Assembly: GCA_016931995.1 (NCBI GenBank)
Contig: JAFGDS010000120.1
Location: 28,279-92,278 of the forward strand
From: Pirellulales bacterium
Lineage (GTDB): Bacteria; Planctomycetota; Planctomycetia; Pirellulales; Thermoguttaceae
Length of the DNA stretch: 64,000 bases
Direction: 5' to 3'
Under the pieces are notes generated by a model. That model searched no databases. It saw only the letters and a program-made list of their open reading frames with translations, and was not told the DNA's origin. Both the position numbers and the translations under genes were made by a program. Positions 27,168-35,501 of this stretch are shown one piece after another; the first letter of the stretch is position 1; each line of letters opens with the position of its first letter.

Positions 27168-27239
27168 CCGCGGGCGCCCATTCTCGCGACCACGCCCTTC
27201 GTTCCTCGGGACGCATCACCCAAAAGAAGAAAACCCGGA

Positions 27240-27983
27240 CTACAGCGCGTCGTCGTCCAGGTCGTCAACGAGTCTGTCGAGGTCGTCGTCCGCGCGACGG
27301 CTTGGGCGGCGGGCGGGCGGCGGGTCGGCGCGGCCCGCGATCGTCGGCTCGGGGCACTCCGGGAACACGATGGCCCCGGCCGGACATACGCGCGCGCACG
27401 CCGGGCAACCCGGCCGGCACGCGTCCGGCTGCTCGACCAGGACCTTCTCCGAGCCGTCCAGCCCGAAAACGCCAAACAGACAGAAGTTCAAACACTCCAG
27501 GCAATTGACGCACCGCTGGCCGTCGATGACCGGATACCAGCGCTCGCGCGTCTTCTCGGCGATCCGGCGAGGACCGGCCGGCTCCACCCCGCCCGCGACG
27601 CCGGCCACGAGCGGCTCGATCCGAGCCAGACACGCCTCGACGTCCTCGCACTGATCCAGATCGACGCACCAGATCGTTCGCGAGCTGGACGAATCGGCCC
27701 GTTTGGCCGCCGTGCCCCGGGCGCCGTTCACGCCAAACTGGTCCAACAGGGCGTGCATGGCGCGAGAGGCCATCCAACCCAGCGCGACCAAATCCCCGTC
27801 GATCGCCCGCAGCGCCGCGACGACCGGCCCGTCGGGCGCCAGGTCGTACGCGTGCGGCGCGACGAGCACCGTCAAGCCAGCGCGCCGCCCGAGCGCGTCC
27901 AACAGCGCCGTTTCCAGGGCGCGCCGATGGGGATCCGCCGCGCGCGACGTGAAGACGACGATACTCGGAGTTTCGTGCATCAT
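27240..27983 (-). CDS. Protein with C-terminal 2x[4Fe-4S] ferredoxin domain
   Basis: 247 aa from ATG 27983 (MMHETPS). Residues 1-150 form an alpha/beta-like domain ('PSIVVFTSRAADPHRRALE', 'DGDLVALGWMASRAMHALLD') that I do not recognise. The C-terminal part has two cluster motifs: 'CVNCLECLNFC' (CxxCxxCxxxC) and 'CRPGCPACARVCP' (Cx3CxxCx3CP). The tail is Arg/Asp-rich and ends in a run of acidic residues. It lies 49 nt after ispH, so it is probably co-transcribed with purF-ispH and could supply electrons to IspH; that link is inference from position. Confidence 0.82.
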   Translation of the reverse strand: MMHETPSIVVFTSRAADPHRRALETALLDALGRRAGLTVLVAPHAYDLAPDGPVVAALRAIDGDLVALGWMASRAMHALLDQFGVNGARGTAAKRADSSSSRTIWCVDLDQCEDVEACLARIEPLVAGVAGGVEPAGPRRIAEKTRERWYPVIDGQRCVNCLECLNFCLFGVFGLDGSEKVLVEQPDACRPGCPACARVCPAGAIVFPECPEPTIAGRADPPPARRPSRRADDDLDRLVDDLDDDAL

Positions 27984-28032
27984 GTTATTCCAGGGCAGGG
28001 CGTTTGGTAACATGGGTGCCACGTCCACGCTC

Positions 28033-28956
28033 TCACGATCGCAACGGCTCCGGCAGGACGAAGCGGACGTTTTCCTCACAGATGGTACGTTCGACGACCT
28101 CGGCGGGAAAGTGCCGCCGCAGCAGGGCCACGCACGCTTGGACCACGTCCTCCGGCGCGCTGGCGCCGGCGGTGACGAGGACGGTCTGGCCGTCGGAAAA
28201 GGCGTCCAGACGGATATCGTCCGGCCCGTCCACCAGGAACGTGGTCAGGCCGCCGGCACGGCACAATTCGGCCAGCCGCTGGCTGTTCGAGCTGTTCTGG
28301 CTGCCCACCACCAGCGCGGCGTCGGCCTGCCGCGCCAGTTCGAGCACGGCCTCTTGGCGGTTCTGCGTGGCGTAGCAGATGTCTTGTCGTTTCGGCCCGA
28401 CGATGGCGGGGAATCGCTCGGCCAGCCGCGCGATGATCCGCCTCGCGTCGTCAATGGACAGCGTCGTCTGGGTGAGGTAGACGACGCGACCGGGATCGGG
28501 CACGTCGAGCTGGTCGACCTCCTCGGGCCGCCCGACCACGCGGATGGCCTCGGGCGCTTCGCCCAGCGTGCCGACCACTTCGTCGTGTCCTCGATGACCC
28601 ACCAACACAATCGTGTACCCCGCCGCGGCGTGGCGGACGGCCTCGGCGTGGACCTTGGTCACCAGCGGGCAGGTCGCGTCGATCGCGCGCAAGGCGCGCC
28701 GCGCGGCCCGCTCGCGCACGGCCGGCGCGACGCCATGCGCGGAGAAAAGCAGCGTGGCTCCCTCGGGAACGTCGTCCACGTCGTCGACAAACACCACGCC
28801 GCGCCGTCGGAACCGCTCGACCACCCAGCGGTTGTGGACGATCTCGTGGTAGACGTGGATCGGCGCGCCGAACCGCTCGATCGCCCGATCGAGGCTCTCG
28901 ATCGCCATGTTCACGCCGGCACAAAACCCCCGCGGGGCGGCAAGAAGGATTCGCAT
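28033..28956 (-). CDS. ispH: 4-hydroxy-3-methylbut-2-enyl diphosphate reductase
   Basis: 307 aa. Start ATG 28956 gives 'MRILLAAPRGFCAGVNMAIE', the normal IspH beginning. The three cluster Cys are seen in 'GFCAGV', 'DATCPLVTKVH' and 'DICYATQNRQ'; 'HGV' and 'GSQNSSNSQRL' are the substrate-binding blocks. The enzyme makes IPP and DMAPP in the last step of the MEP isoprenoid pathway and needs reduced ferredoxin or flavodoxin. It begins 22 nt after purF and is followed by a ferredoxin-domain gene, so an electron donor may be encoded next to it. Confidence 0.96.
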   Translation of the reverse strand: MRILLAAPRGFCAGVNMAIESLDRAIERFGAPIHVYHEIVHNRWVVERFRRRGVVFVDDVDDVPEGATLLFSAHGVAPAVRERAARRALRAIDATCPLVTKVHAEAVRHAAAGYTIVLVGHRGHDEVVGTLGEAPEAIRVVGRPEEVDQLDVPDPGRVVYLTQTTLSIDDARRIIARLAERFPAIVGPKRQDICYATQNRQEAVLELARQADAALVVGSQNSSNSQRLAELCRAGGLTTFLVDGPDDIRLDAFSDGQTVLVTAGASAPEDVVQACVALLRRHFPAEVVERTICEENVRFVLPEPLRS

Positions 28957-28978
28957 GGCGCCCTGAGTTTCATCCTCC

Positions 28979-30556
28979 CTACCTTGGACTCGCGGCCGAC
29001 TCGTACGTGCGGCCCGCGACGCCGGCCAGGTAGTTCTCTTGGGCCTTCCGCGCGAGCTTCTGGCCGCAGGGCGTGGGGTAGACGCCGGTGATGCAGGCGC
29101 GGCAGAGACGGTCGGCGTCCAGGCCGATCGCGCGGGCGACCGACTCGACCGGCAGATACCGCAGCGAATCGGCCCCGAGGTCCGCGGCCATCTTCCGCTC
29201 GACCTCCTCGGTGAGCGGCCCGCCTTGCAGGTACGCCGGGGCGAAAAGTTCCGAAATCGTGGACATGTCGATGCCGTAGAAGCACGGCGAGACGATCGGG
29301 GGGCAGGCCACGCGGACGTGGATCTCGCGGGCGCGACCGAGCTTGCGGATCCGCTCCAACAGCACGCGCATCGTCGTGGATCGCACGATCGAGTCCTCGA
29401 CCAGCAACACGCGCTTGTCCTCGAGCACCTGCGGCAGCGGCGTGTACTTGGTCTGCGCCTTGCGGGCCCGCGACTCCGTGCCTTCGATGAACGTCCGGCC
29501 GCTGTAGCGGTTGCGGATGAGCCCTTCCAGGCTGGGGATGCCCAGCTTGAACGCCATCGCGTCGGCCGCCGCCTTGCTCGTGTCGGGCACCGGCACCACG
29601 ATCGTGTCCTCGTCGAGCGGAACGGTTTCGAGCCGGGCCAGCTCTTCGCCCAGGGCCTTGCGCGCAAGATACACGCTCCGCGAGTCCATCGTGCTGGCCA
29701 CGTTCGAGAAGTACACCCACTCGAAGAAGCAGCTCGCCTGGCGCGGGCTGGAGGCGAACCGCTGGATCTCAAGCCGACCGTCCGCAATGGTCACCGCCTG
29801 GCCCGGCAGAAGCGACTTGATTTCCTCCGGGGCGAAACCCAAATTCAAGAGCGCGACGCTCTCGCTGGCGGCGGCGAACAGAGGACCTTGAATGGCGTAA
29901 CTCAACGGCTTGACGCCCAGCGGGTCGCGGGCGACCAGCATGTCGCCCAGCGCATTGAGAAACACCAGGCTGTAGGCCCCGTCGAACCGCCGGGCGATCT
30001 CGCGGCACATGTCCACCAGCGGCGGCCGTTTGGCGTGCGACAGCGCGCGGCAGATCACGTGCATGATGATCTCGGTGTCGGTGTCGCGGGCAAGGTAGTT
30101 GTCGTTGTCGGAAAGCAACTCGTTGCGCAGCTCGTCGAAGTTGGCCAACTGGCCGTTGAACGCGAAGCTGAACCACTTGTGTTTGCGGATGTGGTGCCGC
30201 TCGAAGGGTTGGGCGTGGTTCCGGTCGGTGCGTCCGCAGGTGGCATAGCGGACGTGCCCGATGGCCGCGCGGCCCGCGTACTCCCGCATCAGGCTTTCGT
30301 GCTTCGCCCGGTGGTTGGTGCGGAACACCTCGCTGACCGTGCCCACGTCCTTGAACGTGTCGATCAACTGCTTCCGCGCGGGGTTGAAGGTGGTCATGCC
30401 GGCGGCAAGCTGCCCCCGGTTTTGGATGTCCAGCAGCATCCGCGGCATAAGGCGGGAAACGAATTCCGCGCCTTGTTCCGGGCAGAGCGGGCTGGTCGCG
30501 TCGCTGGGCAGATGGTAGATAGCCGCGACTCCGCATTCTTCGCGCAATGGGCTCAT
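28979..30556 (-). CDS. purF: Amidophosphoribosyltransferase
   Basis: 525 aa; first committed step of purine synthesis (PRPP + glutamine to phosphoribosylamine). '[12 protein letters not shown]' shows a short propeptide and the Ntn nucleophile Cys8; the glutaminase domain has '[10 protein letters not shown]'-type and 'GHVRYATCG' blocks, and the PRPP loop is '[15 protein letters not shown]'. Cys residues in 'SCFFEWVYF', 'VACPPIV' and 'LCRACITG' correspond to the four [4Fe-4S] ligands of the Bacillus-type enzyme, so a cluster is likely. First gene of the purF-ispH-ferredoxin operon. Confidence 0.96.
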   Translation of the reverse strand: MSPLREECGVAAIYHLPSDATSPLCPEQGAEFVSRLMPRMLLDIQNRGQLAAGMTTFNPARKQLIDTFKDVGTVSEVFRTNHRAKHESLMREYAGRAAIGHVRYATCGRTDRNHAQPFERHHIRKHKWFSFAFNGQLANFDELRNELLSDNDNYLARDTDTEIIMHVICRALSHAKRPPLVDMCREIARRFDGAYSLVFLNALGDMLVARDPLGVKPLSYAIQGPLFAAASESVALLNLGFAPEEIKSLLPGQAVTIADGRLEIQRFASSPRQASCFFEWVYFSNVASTMDSRSVYLARKALGEELARLETVPLDEDTIVVPVPDTSKAAADAMAFKLGIPSLEGLIRNRYSGRTFIEGTESRARKAQTKYTPLPQVLEDKRVLLVEDSIVRSTTMRVLLERIRKLGRAREIHVRVACPPIVSPCFYGIDMSTISELFAPAYLQGGPLTEEVERKMAADLGADSLRYLPVESVARAIGLDADRLCRACITGVYPTPCGQKLARKAQENYLAGVAGRTYESAASPR

Positions 30557-31352
30557 GGGTATCCTGCGACCCGGACGTGGAAGTCGCCGTGACGGGTTCG
30601 ACAGAGGCTATCCGGATGGGCAAAAAACGAAAGCCTGTCCCGGGAGGTCCGCGTCTTGGTCCCCTCTCCCTCCGGGAGAGGGTCAGGGTGAGGGCGTTTC
30701 GGTCGGACCGATTGCATCGTCTGGGCGACGTGGATTCAGCTTCCCCAACAACCACCATTGTATCCGGTTTGTGCGATTTCTCAACCGACCGCCCCCCACC
30801 GCCCTTTTGGCCAAATCTGGCCGACGATATGCTGAGAGCCGTCAGGGTAGTTCCCTGTTTTCGTATCCGCGAAAATCGGACTGTCCCCTTCGACGCCTCA
30901 CCGGGGCAGTCGCCGGCATACCACGTGTGGGGAAGTTGTGGCACAAGAGAAGGCGGGTAGGGGGGGTGAGTCAACAACGTGATCGCTGCCCACCAACATC
31001 ATGGTTGATCCGAGTAAAGAAAGCGCGCAGGGGCTCTGCCCCCGCACCCCCGGGATTTTTCGAGGCATGGCTCCGGTGTCCAATGGCATTTGCAGCGGGA
31101 AGGCGATCGCTCGTTTCTTGGGGCGCACTGGCAGAGCCAGTGGCACACGGCAGGTCGTGTCGTGCCCACACCCATTGGACACCGGAGCCATGCCTTAAAA
31201 AATCCTGCGGCGAAGCCGCATCGGCATCATGCCTTGTGGTGGCGAATCCTCGAGTCGGATGAGCCAACGTCATCACACGACAAGAAATAAAGTTGTCTCT
31301 CAGCGAAAAGAGTCATCCTGAACCCAGCGAGGGATCGCTGGAAGATCCACTC
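30557..31352. repeat. Repeat-filled intergenic region (about 800 bp)
   Basis: No gene is seen between purF and proB. The space holds family B (30660-30694), a family G unit (ATCGGACTGTCCCCTTCGAC at about 30874-30893), a CAGGGGCTCTGCCCCCGCAC unit (about 31028-31047), an inverted pair built on AGGCATGGCTCCGGTGTCCA (about 31064-31087) and its complement (about 31172-31195) that encloses a family C unit (31126-31146), and a family A variant (31311-31345) touching the proB start. Promoters for the divergent genes must lie here but are not distinguishable. Confidence 0.75.
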
Positions 31353-32492
31353 ATGTCATACCTATTACGCCAGGAAATCGCGACCACGGCGACGACGTTG
31401 GTCGTCAAGGTGGGTACCCGCGTGTTGACCCAGTCCAACGGACAGCTCGACGAAGACCGTGTCGCCCAGTTGAGCGAGCAGATCCATCGGGTAAAGGTCA
31501 CCGGCCGGCGGATCGCGCTGGTCAGCTCCGGCGCGGTGGGGGCCGGCATGGGGCGGCTCGGACTCGCGCGACGGCCCGCCGACCTCGCCCACCTTCAAGC
31601 GGTCGCCGCCATCGGACAGGGGGCCCTGGTCGAGGCGTACGAAAAGGCCCTGCGGGCGCACGGCCACCATGCCGCCCAAATCCTGCTCACCGCCGAGGAC
31701 CTCGACCACCGCACCCGGTACCTCAACGCCCGAAACACCATCCTCACGTTGCTGGACCTCGACGCGGTGCCCATCATCAACGAAAACGACACGGTCGCCG
31801 TCGACGAGCTGCAGACCACCTTCGGCGACAACGACCGGCTCGCGGCCATCGTCACGAATCTGATCCGCGCCCCGCTTCTCGTGCTGCTTTCGGACGTGGA
31901 CGGACTGTTTGACCGGAGCCCCGCGGAGCCCGGCGCCGCGGTGATCCCCACGGTGACGCGGTTCGATGAATCGCTCCGCGGCCTGGTTCGCGACTCCTCC
32001 GGCGGCCTCGGCAAGGGAGGCATGGCCAGCAAGCTCGAGGCCGCGCGCGCGGCCACCGCGGCCGGCGAGAACGTCATCATCGCCGGCGGCCGGACTCCCG
32101 ACGTGCTCACCCGCATTCTCGCCGGAGAGGAGGTCGGCACGCTGTTTCTCGCGCAAGGCCACACCGTCGCGGCGCGGAAGCGGTGGATCGGATTTACCGT
32201 GCAGCCGCGCGGCGCGCTGGTGCTCGACGACGGCGCCCGCGCGGCCGTCGTCGAACAGGGCCGCAGCCTGCTGCCCATCGGCGTCGTCGAGGCCACTGGC
32301 CATTTCAAGAAGGGCGACGTGGTGGCCTTGCAGAACGCGCAGCGGGTCGAGTTCGGTCGAGGGCTCATCAATTACAACTTCGAGGAAATCCAGCGGATCA
32401 AGGGCCTGCGGACCGACCAGATCCGCCAGGTGTTGGGCCATTACCCCTACGACGAAGTCATCCACCGAGACAACATGGTCGTCACTCGCTAG
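31353..32492 (+). CDS. proB: Glutamate 5-kinase with C-terminal PUA domain
   Basis: 379 aa from ATG 31353. Kinase domain: 'TLVVKVGTRVLT' for ATP binding, 'RIALVSSGAVGAGMGRLG', 'VPIINENDTVAVDEL' and 'FGDNDRLAAIVTNL' for glutamate and Mg, 'LLLSDVDGLFD'. Residues about 275-379 form a PUA domain ('RGALVLDDGARAAVVEQGRSLLPIGVV'). Catalyses the first step of proline synthesis in the cytoplasm. A longer frame to 31293 reads through repeat family A and is rejected, but that repeat supplies the GGAAG just upstream of the start. No proA is next to it. Confidence 0.96.
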   Translation: MSYLLRQEIATTATTLVVKVGTRVLTQSNGQLDEDRVAQLSEQIHRVKVTGRRIALVSSGAVGAGMGRLGLARRPADLAHLQAVAAIGQGALVEAYEKALRAHGHHAAQILLTAEDLDHRTRYLNARNTILTLLDLDAVPIINENDTVAVDELQTTFGDNDRLAAIVTNLIRAPLLVLLSDVDGLFDRSPAEPGAAVIPTVTRFDESLRGLVRDSSGGLGKGGMASKLEAARAATAAGENVIIAGGRTPDVLTRILAGEEVGTLFLAQGHTVAARKRWIGFTVQPRGALVLDDGARAAVVEQGRSLLPIGVVEATGHFKKGDVVALQNAQRVEFGRGLINYNFEEIQRIKGLRTDQIRQVLGHYPYDEVIHRDNMVVTR

Positions 32493-32525
32493 CGGGGGGC
32501 GTCGTGCGGATGTGACCTTATCCAG

Positions 32526-32630
32526 CGCGTGCCACTGGCTCTGCCAGTGCCAAAAACGCGTGCCACTGGCTCTGCCAGTGCTCCATGCCAGGAGCGCATC
32601 CCCACCGGCCGAGCCAGTGGCACGCGCCAA
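32526..32630. repeat. Repeat family C cluster (GTGCCACTGGCTCTGCCAGTG)
   Basis: Two direct copies of GTGCCACTGGCTCTGCCAGT and one inverted variant (GAGCCAGTGGCAC) lie between proB and lpxK. Each unit is itself palindromic. Confidence 0.85.
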
Positions 32631-32661
32631 GGTCGACCTTCTCCGAGAATGTGAGCCAGCC

Positions 32662-33729
32662 GTGGCGTGGGATCCTTCCAAATTCCGCGAACTCGTCAGC
32701 GGGCGCCGCCGCGGCGCGACCGCCGCGTTGCTCCGGGCGGGCTTGCGCGCGGCGGAAGTGCCGTATCGGATCGCGGTCGGCTGGCGCAACCGGCGATACG
32801 ACCGCGGGAAGATCGAAATCCACCGCGCGGGCGTGCCGGTGGTGAGCGTCGGCAATCTGTCGCTGGGCGGGACCGGCAAAACGCCGATGGTGCAGTGGAT
32901 CGCCCGTTGGTTCCGCGGCCAAGGGGTCCGCGTGGCCGTCATCAGCCGCGGCTACGGCGCCGAGGACGGCGCGGCCAACGACGAAGCCCTCGAACTGGAG
33001 CAGAAGCTGCCCGACGTGCCGCATCTGGAGAATCCCGACCGCGCGGCCGCCGCCCGGGTGGCCGTCGAGGAGCTGGACATGCAGGCGATCGTGCTGGACG
33101 ACGCCTTCCAGCACCGCCGGATCGCCCGCGATTTGGACGTCGTCCTCCTGGACGCCCTGGAGCCGTTCGGCTTCGACCACGTATTCCCGCGGGGTACGCT
33201 GCGCGAGCCCGTCTCCGGGTTGGCTCGGGCCGACGTGGTGGCCCTGTCGCGAGCCGACCTCGTCGCGCCGGCCGAGCGCGAGGCGATCCGACGACGCGTG
33301 CTGGAACACGCCCCGCGAGCGCTTTGGATGGAAGTCGTCCACCACCCGGCGGCGCTCTGGGCCGCCGACGGTCGGCAGCAGCCGATCGACGCGCTTCGGG
33401 ACCAGCCGGTCGCCGCGTTTTGCGGATTGGGCAATCCCACCGGCTTCCGGCGCACGCTCGATGCTTGCGGCTATCGCACGATCGCCTTCCGCACGTTTCC
33501 CGATCACCACCGATACGACCGCGGCGACGTCGAATCGCTCGCGGATTGGGCCAAGGCCCTCGACGTTCGGGCGATTCTCTGCACGCACAAGGATCTCGTC
33601 AAGCTCGGCATCGACCGCCTGGGCCCCCACCCGCTGTGGGCGCTTTCCATCGAACTGGAGTTCCTGACCGGCCAGGCCGAGTTCGAGGAACAGTTGCGCC
33701 GTCTGCTGTCGCTGGGACCGGCGATGTAG
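32662..33729 (+). CDS. lpxK: Tetraacyldisaccharide 4'-kinase
   Basis: 355 aa from GTG 32662; upstream in-frame starts fall inside repeat family C. Residues 63-74 hold the P-loop 'GNLSLGGTGKTP'; 'VISRGYG', 'VLDDAFQHRRIARDLDVVLLDA' and 'FPRGTLREPVSGLARADVV' are family motifs, and 'FPDHHRYDRGDV' is the C-terminal block. The enzyme phosphorylates the lipid A disaccharide at the inner membrane; the N-terminal helix 'ALLRAGLRAAEVPYRIAV' anchors it. Its presence shows that this organism makes lipid A. It lies 170 bp after proB with only repeats between. Confidence 0.93.
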   Translation: MAWDPSKFRELVSGRRRGATAALLRAGLRAAEVPYRIAVGWRNRRYDRGKIEIHRAGVPVVSVGNLSLGGTGKTPMVQWIARWFRGQGVRVAVISRGYGAEDGAANDEALELEQKLPDVPHLENPDRAAAARVAVEELDMQAIVLDDAFQHRRIARDLDVVLLDALEPFGFDHVFPRGTLREPVSGLARADVVALSRADLVAPAEREAIRRRVLEHAPRALWMEVVHHPAALWAADGRQQPIDALRDQPVAAFCGLGNPTGFRRTLDACGYRTIAFRTFPDHHRYDRGDVESLADWAKALDVRAILCTHKDLVKLGIDRLGPHPLWALSIELEFLTGQAEFEEQLRRLLSLGPAM

Positions 33730-33756
33730 AGAGCGACTCCTGTCGCCGCCCCGATG

Positions 33757-33825
33757 TGTGCCACGGGCTCCGCCCGTGCGTTGGCCAGCACATTCGAGCC
33801 CACGGGCACGCCCGTGGCACCGGGA
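33757..33825. repeat. Palindromic repeat family N (GCCACGGGCTCCGCCCGTG)
   Basis: GCCACGGGCTCCGCCCGTGC and CCCACGGGCACGCCCGTGGC lie head to head between lpxK and the PEP-CTERM gene; each is a hairpin. The remaining 200 bp up to 34023 hold no other recognisable element. Confidence 0.75.
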
Positions 33826-34023
33826 CGAAGACGGAATCCGCAGCGAAATCCACCCAATCCGGGGGGATTTAGATATTCTCCTATCTGTTTTGTCAGGATA
33901 TGCCCTCGGGCGGCACATGCATGATAAGGGATGCGAGCGGCTTGTCCGGCTGTCTGATCGCCTTCCGTGGGCTTGGATTACACACTAATGAGGGGCGATG
34001 GTTACCCAGTTGGAGAGTTTGTG

Positions 34024-34809
34024 ATGAGGAAAGTGCTTGTCCTTCTTGCCGTGGCGGCCATTGCCCTGGTGTGCTGCGACAACGCCGCCCGCGCGGCTTA
34101 CCAGAAGATCGAGTTTGACACGCTTCTCGGAGGCGGGCTGAGCTACGACCAGAGCGGCGCCGACGTCGTCGCCAATGCGGCGGGCGCGTACCGCCAGGCC
34201 GTCAGCGCGTCCGGCGACCTCACCAGTCTGCAGCAGATCGGGGGCGACGGTATCCACAACCCGATCTCGGGCAATTTCGCCATGTTCGGGATCTTCCACT
34301 ACGAGGACCCGACCGACGTCCTGGGTTGGGGAGCAAGCAATCCCACGACCCCGTTCGCCCTGGAAGTCCGGGCGTGGGGCGTTGGGCTCGATGCGAACAT
34401 CGATCAATATGGTCAACCTGATCCCCTTGATGGCGAATTCGACTTCCCCGAGAGTTTCACCCTCAATGCCATCGACATGCCGGATGTGGACTACCTGAGC
34501 GCGACCTTCGCGCAACTCGGCGCGTGGGGCAACACCGACGTGACTCAGGGGCAAGGCGATGTCCGCGTCTGGATGGACATCACTCTCCTGCCGGGCCAGC
34601 TTGCTGCGCTGAGCGTCGTCATCGACGGCTTCGCGACGGACAACTGGCCCAGCGTGGAAGCCAATCTGCTGTTTGGCGCGTTGCAGGGCTACACGCCGGG
34701 CGTGACGCCCGGCTCCGGCTTCTACGCGGCCGTGCCCGAGCCGACCGCCTTATTGATCTGGACGGTCCTGGGTGCGTTGGGCGCGGTTGTCTTCGCCCGG
34801 CGGAAGTAG
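34024..34809 (+). CDS. PEP-CTERM sorted exported protein
   Basis: 261 aa from ATG 34024, with GGAG about 10 nt upstream. Signal peptide 'MRKVLVLLAVAAIALVCC' with cleavage near 'ARA'. The mature region is beta-rich and acidic with no recognised catalytic motif. The C-terminus has 'AVPEPTALLIWTVLGALGAV' then 'FARRK', a textbook PEP-CTERM signal for exosortase-dependent sorting. Followed at once by an intrinsic terminator, so it is a single-gene unit. Surface or matrix role inferred. Confidence 0.9.
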   Translation: MRKVLVLLAVAAIALVCCDNAARAAYQKIEFDTLLGGGLSYDQSGADVVANAAGAYRQAVSASGDLTSLQQIGGDGIHNPISGNFAMFGIFHYEDPTDVLGWGASNPTTPFALEVRAWGVGLDANIDQYGQPDPLDGEFDFPESFTLNAIDMPDVDYLSATFAQLGAWGNTDVTQGQGDVRVWMDITLLPGQLAALSVVIDGFATDNWPSVEANLLFGALQGYTPGVTPGSGFYAAVPEPTALLIWTVLGALGAVVFARRK

Positions 34810-34838
34810 CCAAGCCCGGCCTCAACGAACAGATTTCA

Positions 34839-34875
34839 GGCGGCGAGGGGATCGACCTTCGCCGCCTTTTCTTTT
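34839..34875 (+). terminator. Intrinsic terminator
   Basis: Stem GGCGGCGA (34839-34846) / TCGCCGCC (34859-34866) with a 12-nt loop, followed by TTTTCTTTT. It ends the PEP-CTERM gene. Confidence 0.85.
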
Positions 34876-34880
34876 CCGTT

Positions 34881-35048
34881 CTACCCGCCGGCGGCCAGGA
34901 CGACCAAAAACGCGATCCAGCCGACCAGCAGCGCGGCGCTGGCGGCCAACAGCGCCCGTTGGGCGCGCGTCGGAATCGGCCGGGTCGTTGTCGGCGCCGG
35001 GGGATCGACGGGCACCGGGGCGCGGGCGGCGTGCTTGCGGCGGTTCAT
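34881..35048 (-). CDS. Small single-pass membrane protein (55 aa)
   Basis: ATG at 35048 to TAG at 34881. The product starts MNRRKHAARAPVPVDPPAP and ends with one hydrophobic helix ('RALLAASAALLVGWIAFLVV'), a positive-inside tail anchor. It lies 6 nt after the stop of the Minf_1886-family gene on the same strand, so it is likely the last gene of that operon. No family recognised; too short for most gene finders. Confidence 0.6.
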   Translation of the reverse strand: MNRRKHAARAPVPVDPPAPTTTRPIPTRAQRALLAASAALLVGWIAFLVVLAAGG

Positions 35049-35054
35049 GGCGGG

Positions 35055-35477
35055 CTATTCCTCGTCGGCCGAGGCGATTTTGAAATCGCGGCGAAACGCC
35101 GTCTCGAAGTCGAAAACGTTGTTGAAATCCTCGCGGCGGTCCTCCTTCGTCTTGCGCATCTGGCCGATGCGGATGAGATTGAAGACGATCTCGCCGAAAT
35201 CGCCCGTCTCATGTATGCCCCAGCTTGCCAACACGTCCTTGGCCATGTAGCCGAATTGGTGCAGGGCGAACTGGCGGATGGCCTCGCAGAGCTGCTGGCC
35301 GGTGACGTGCCGCTGGGGGCCGGCCTCTTCTTCACCCGACTCGGGCGAGACCTCGGTGCCCAGCTCGAGCACGTCCTGGGCGTAGCTGAGGGCCTCGAAG
35401 ACGAACACGTACGCGTCGAAGGCGTAGCGCGAGTCCTCCTTGAGCAGTTCGACGATCGGGTGCGAGGGATCGAGCAT
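35055..35477 (-). CDS. Minf_1886 family conserved protein
   Basis: 140 aa, cytoplasmic, starting 'MLDPSHPIVELLKEDSRYAF'. The motifs 'DAYVFVFEALSYAQDVLELG', 'HVTGQQLCEAIRQFALHQFGYMAKDVL' and 'WGIHETGDFGEIVFNLI' match the Minf_1886 family, conserved in the Planctomycetes-Verrucomicrobia group and of unknown function. The ATG is preceded directly by GTGGAACCACC, the same sequence as at the gene starting at 1184. It lies 24 nt after the PSP1 gene in the same operon. Confidence 0.85.
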   Translation of the reverse strand: MLDPSHPIVELLKEDSRYAFDAYVFVFEALSYAQDVLELGTEVSPESGEEEAGPQRHVTGQQLCEAIRQFALHQFGYMAKDVLASWGIHETGDFGEIVFNLIRIGQMRKTKEDRREDFNNVFDFETAFRRDFKIASADEE

Positions 35478-35501
35478 GGTGGTTCCACTCGTGCCGGCGG
35501 C

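Noticed and set aside
28033..29787. 584-codon extension of ispH to 29787
   Set aside because: The extra N-terminal part is the wrong frame of purF; ispH begins with the family-typical sequence at 28956.
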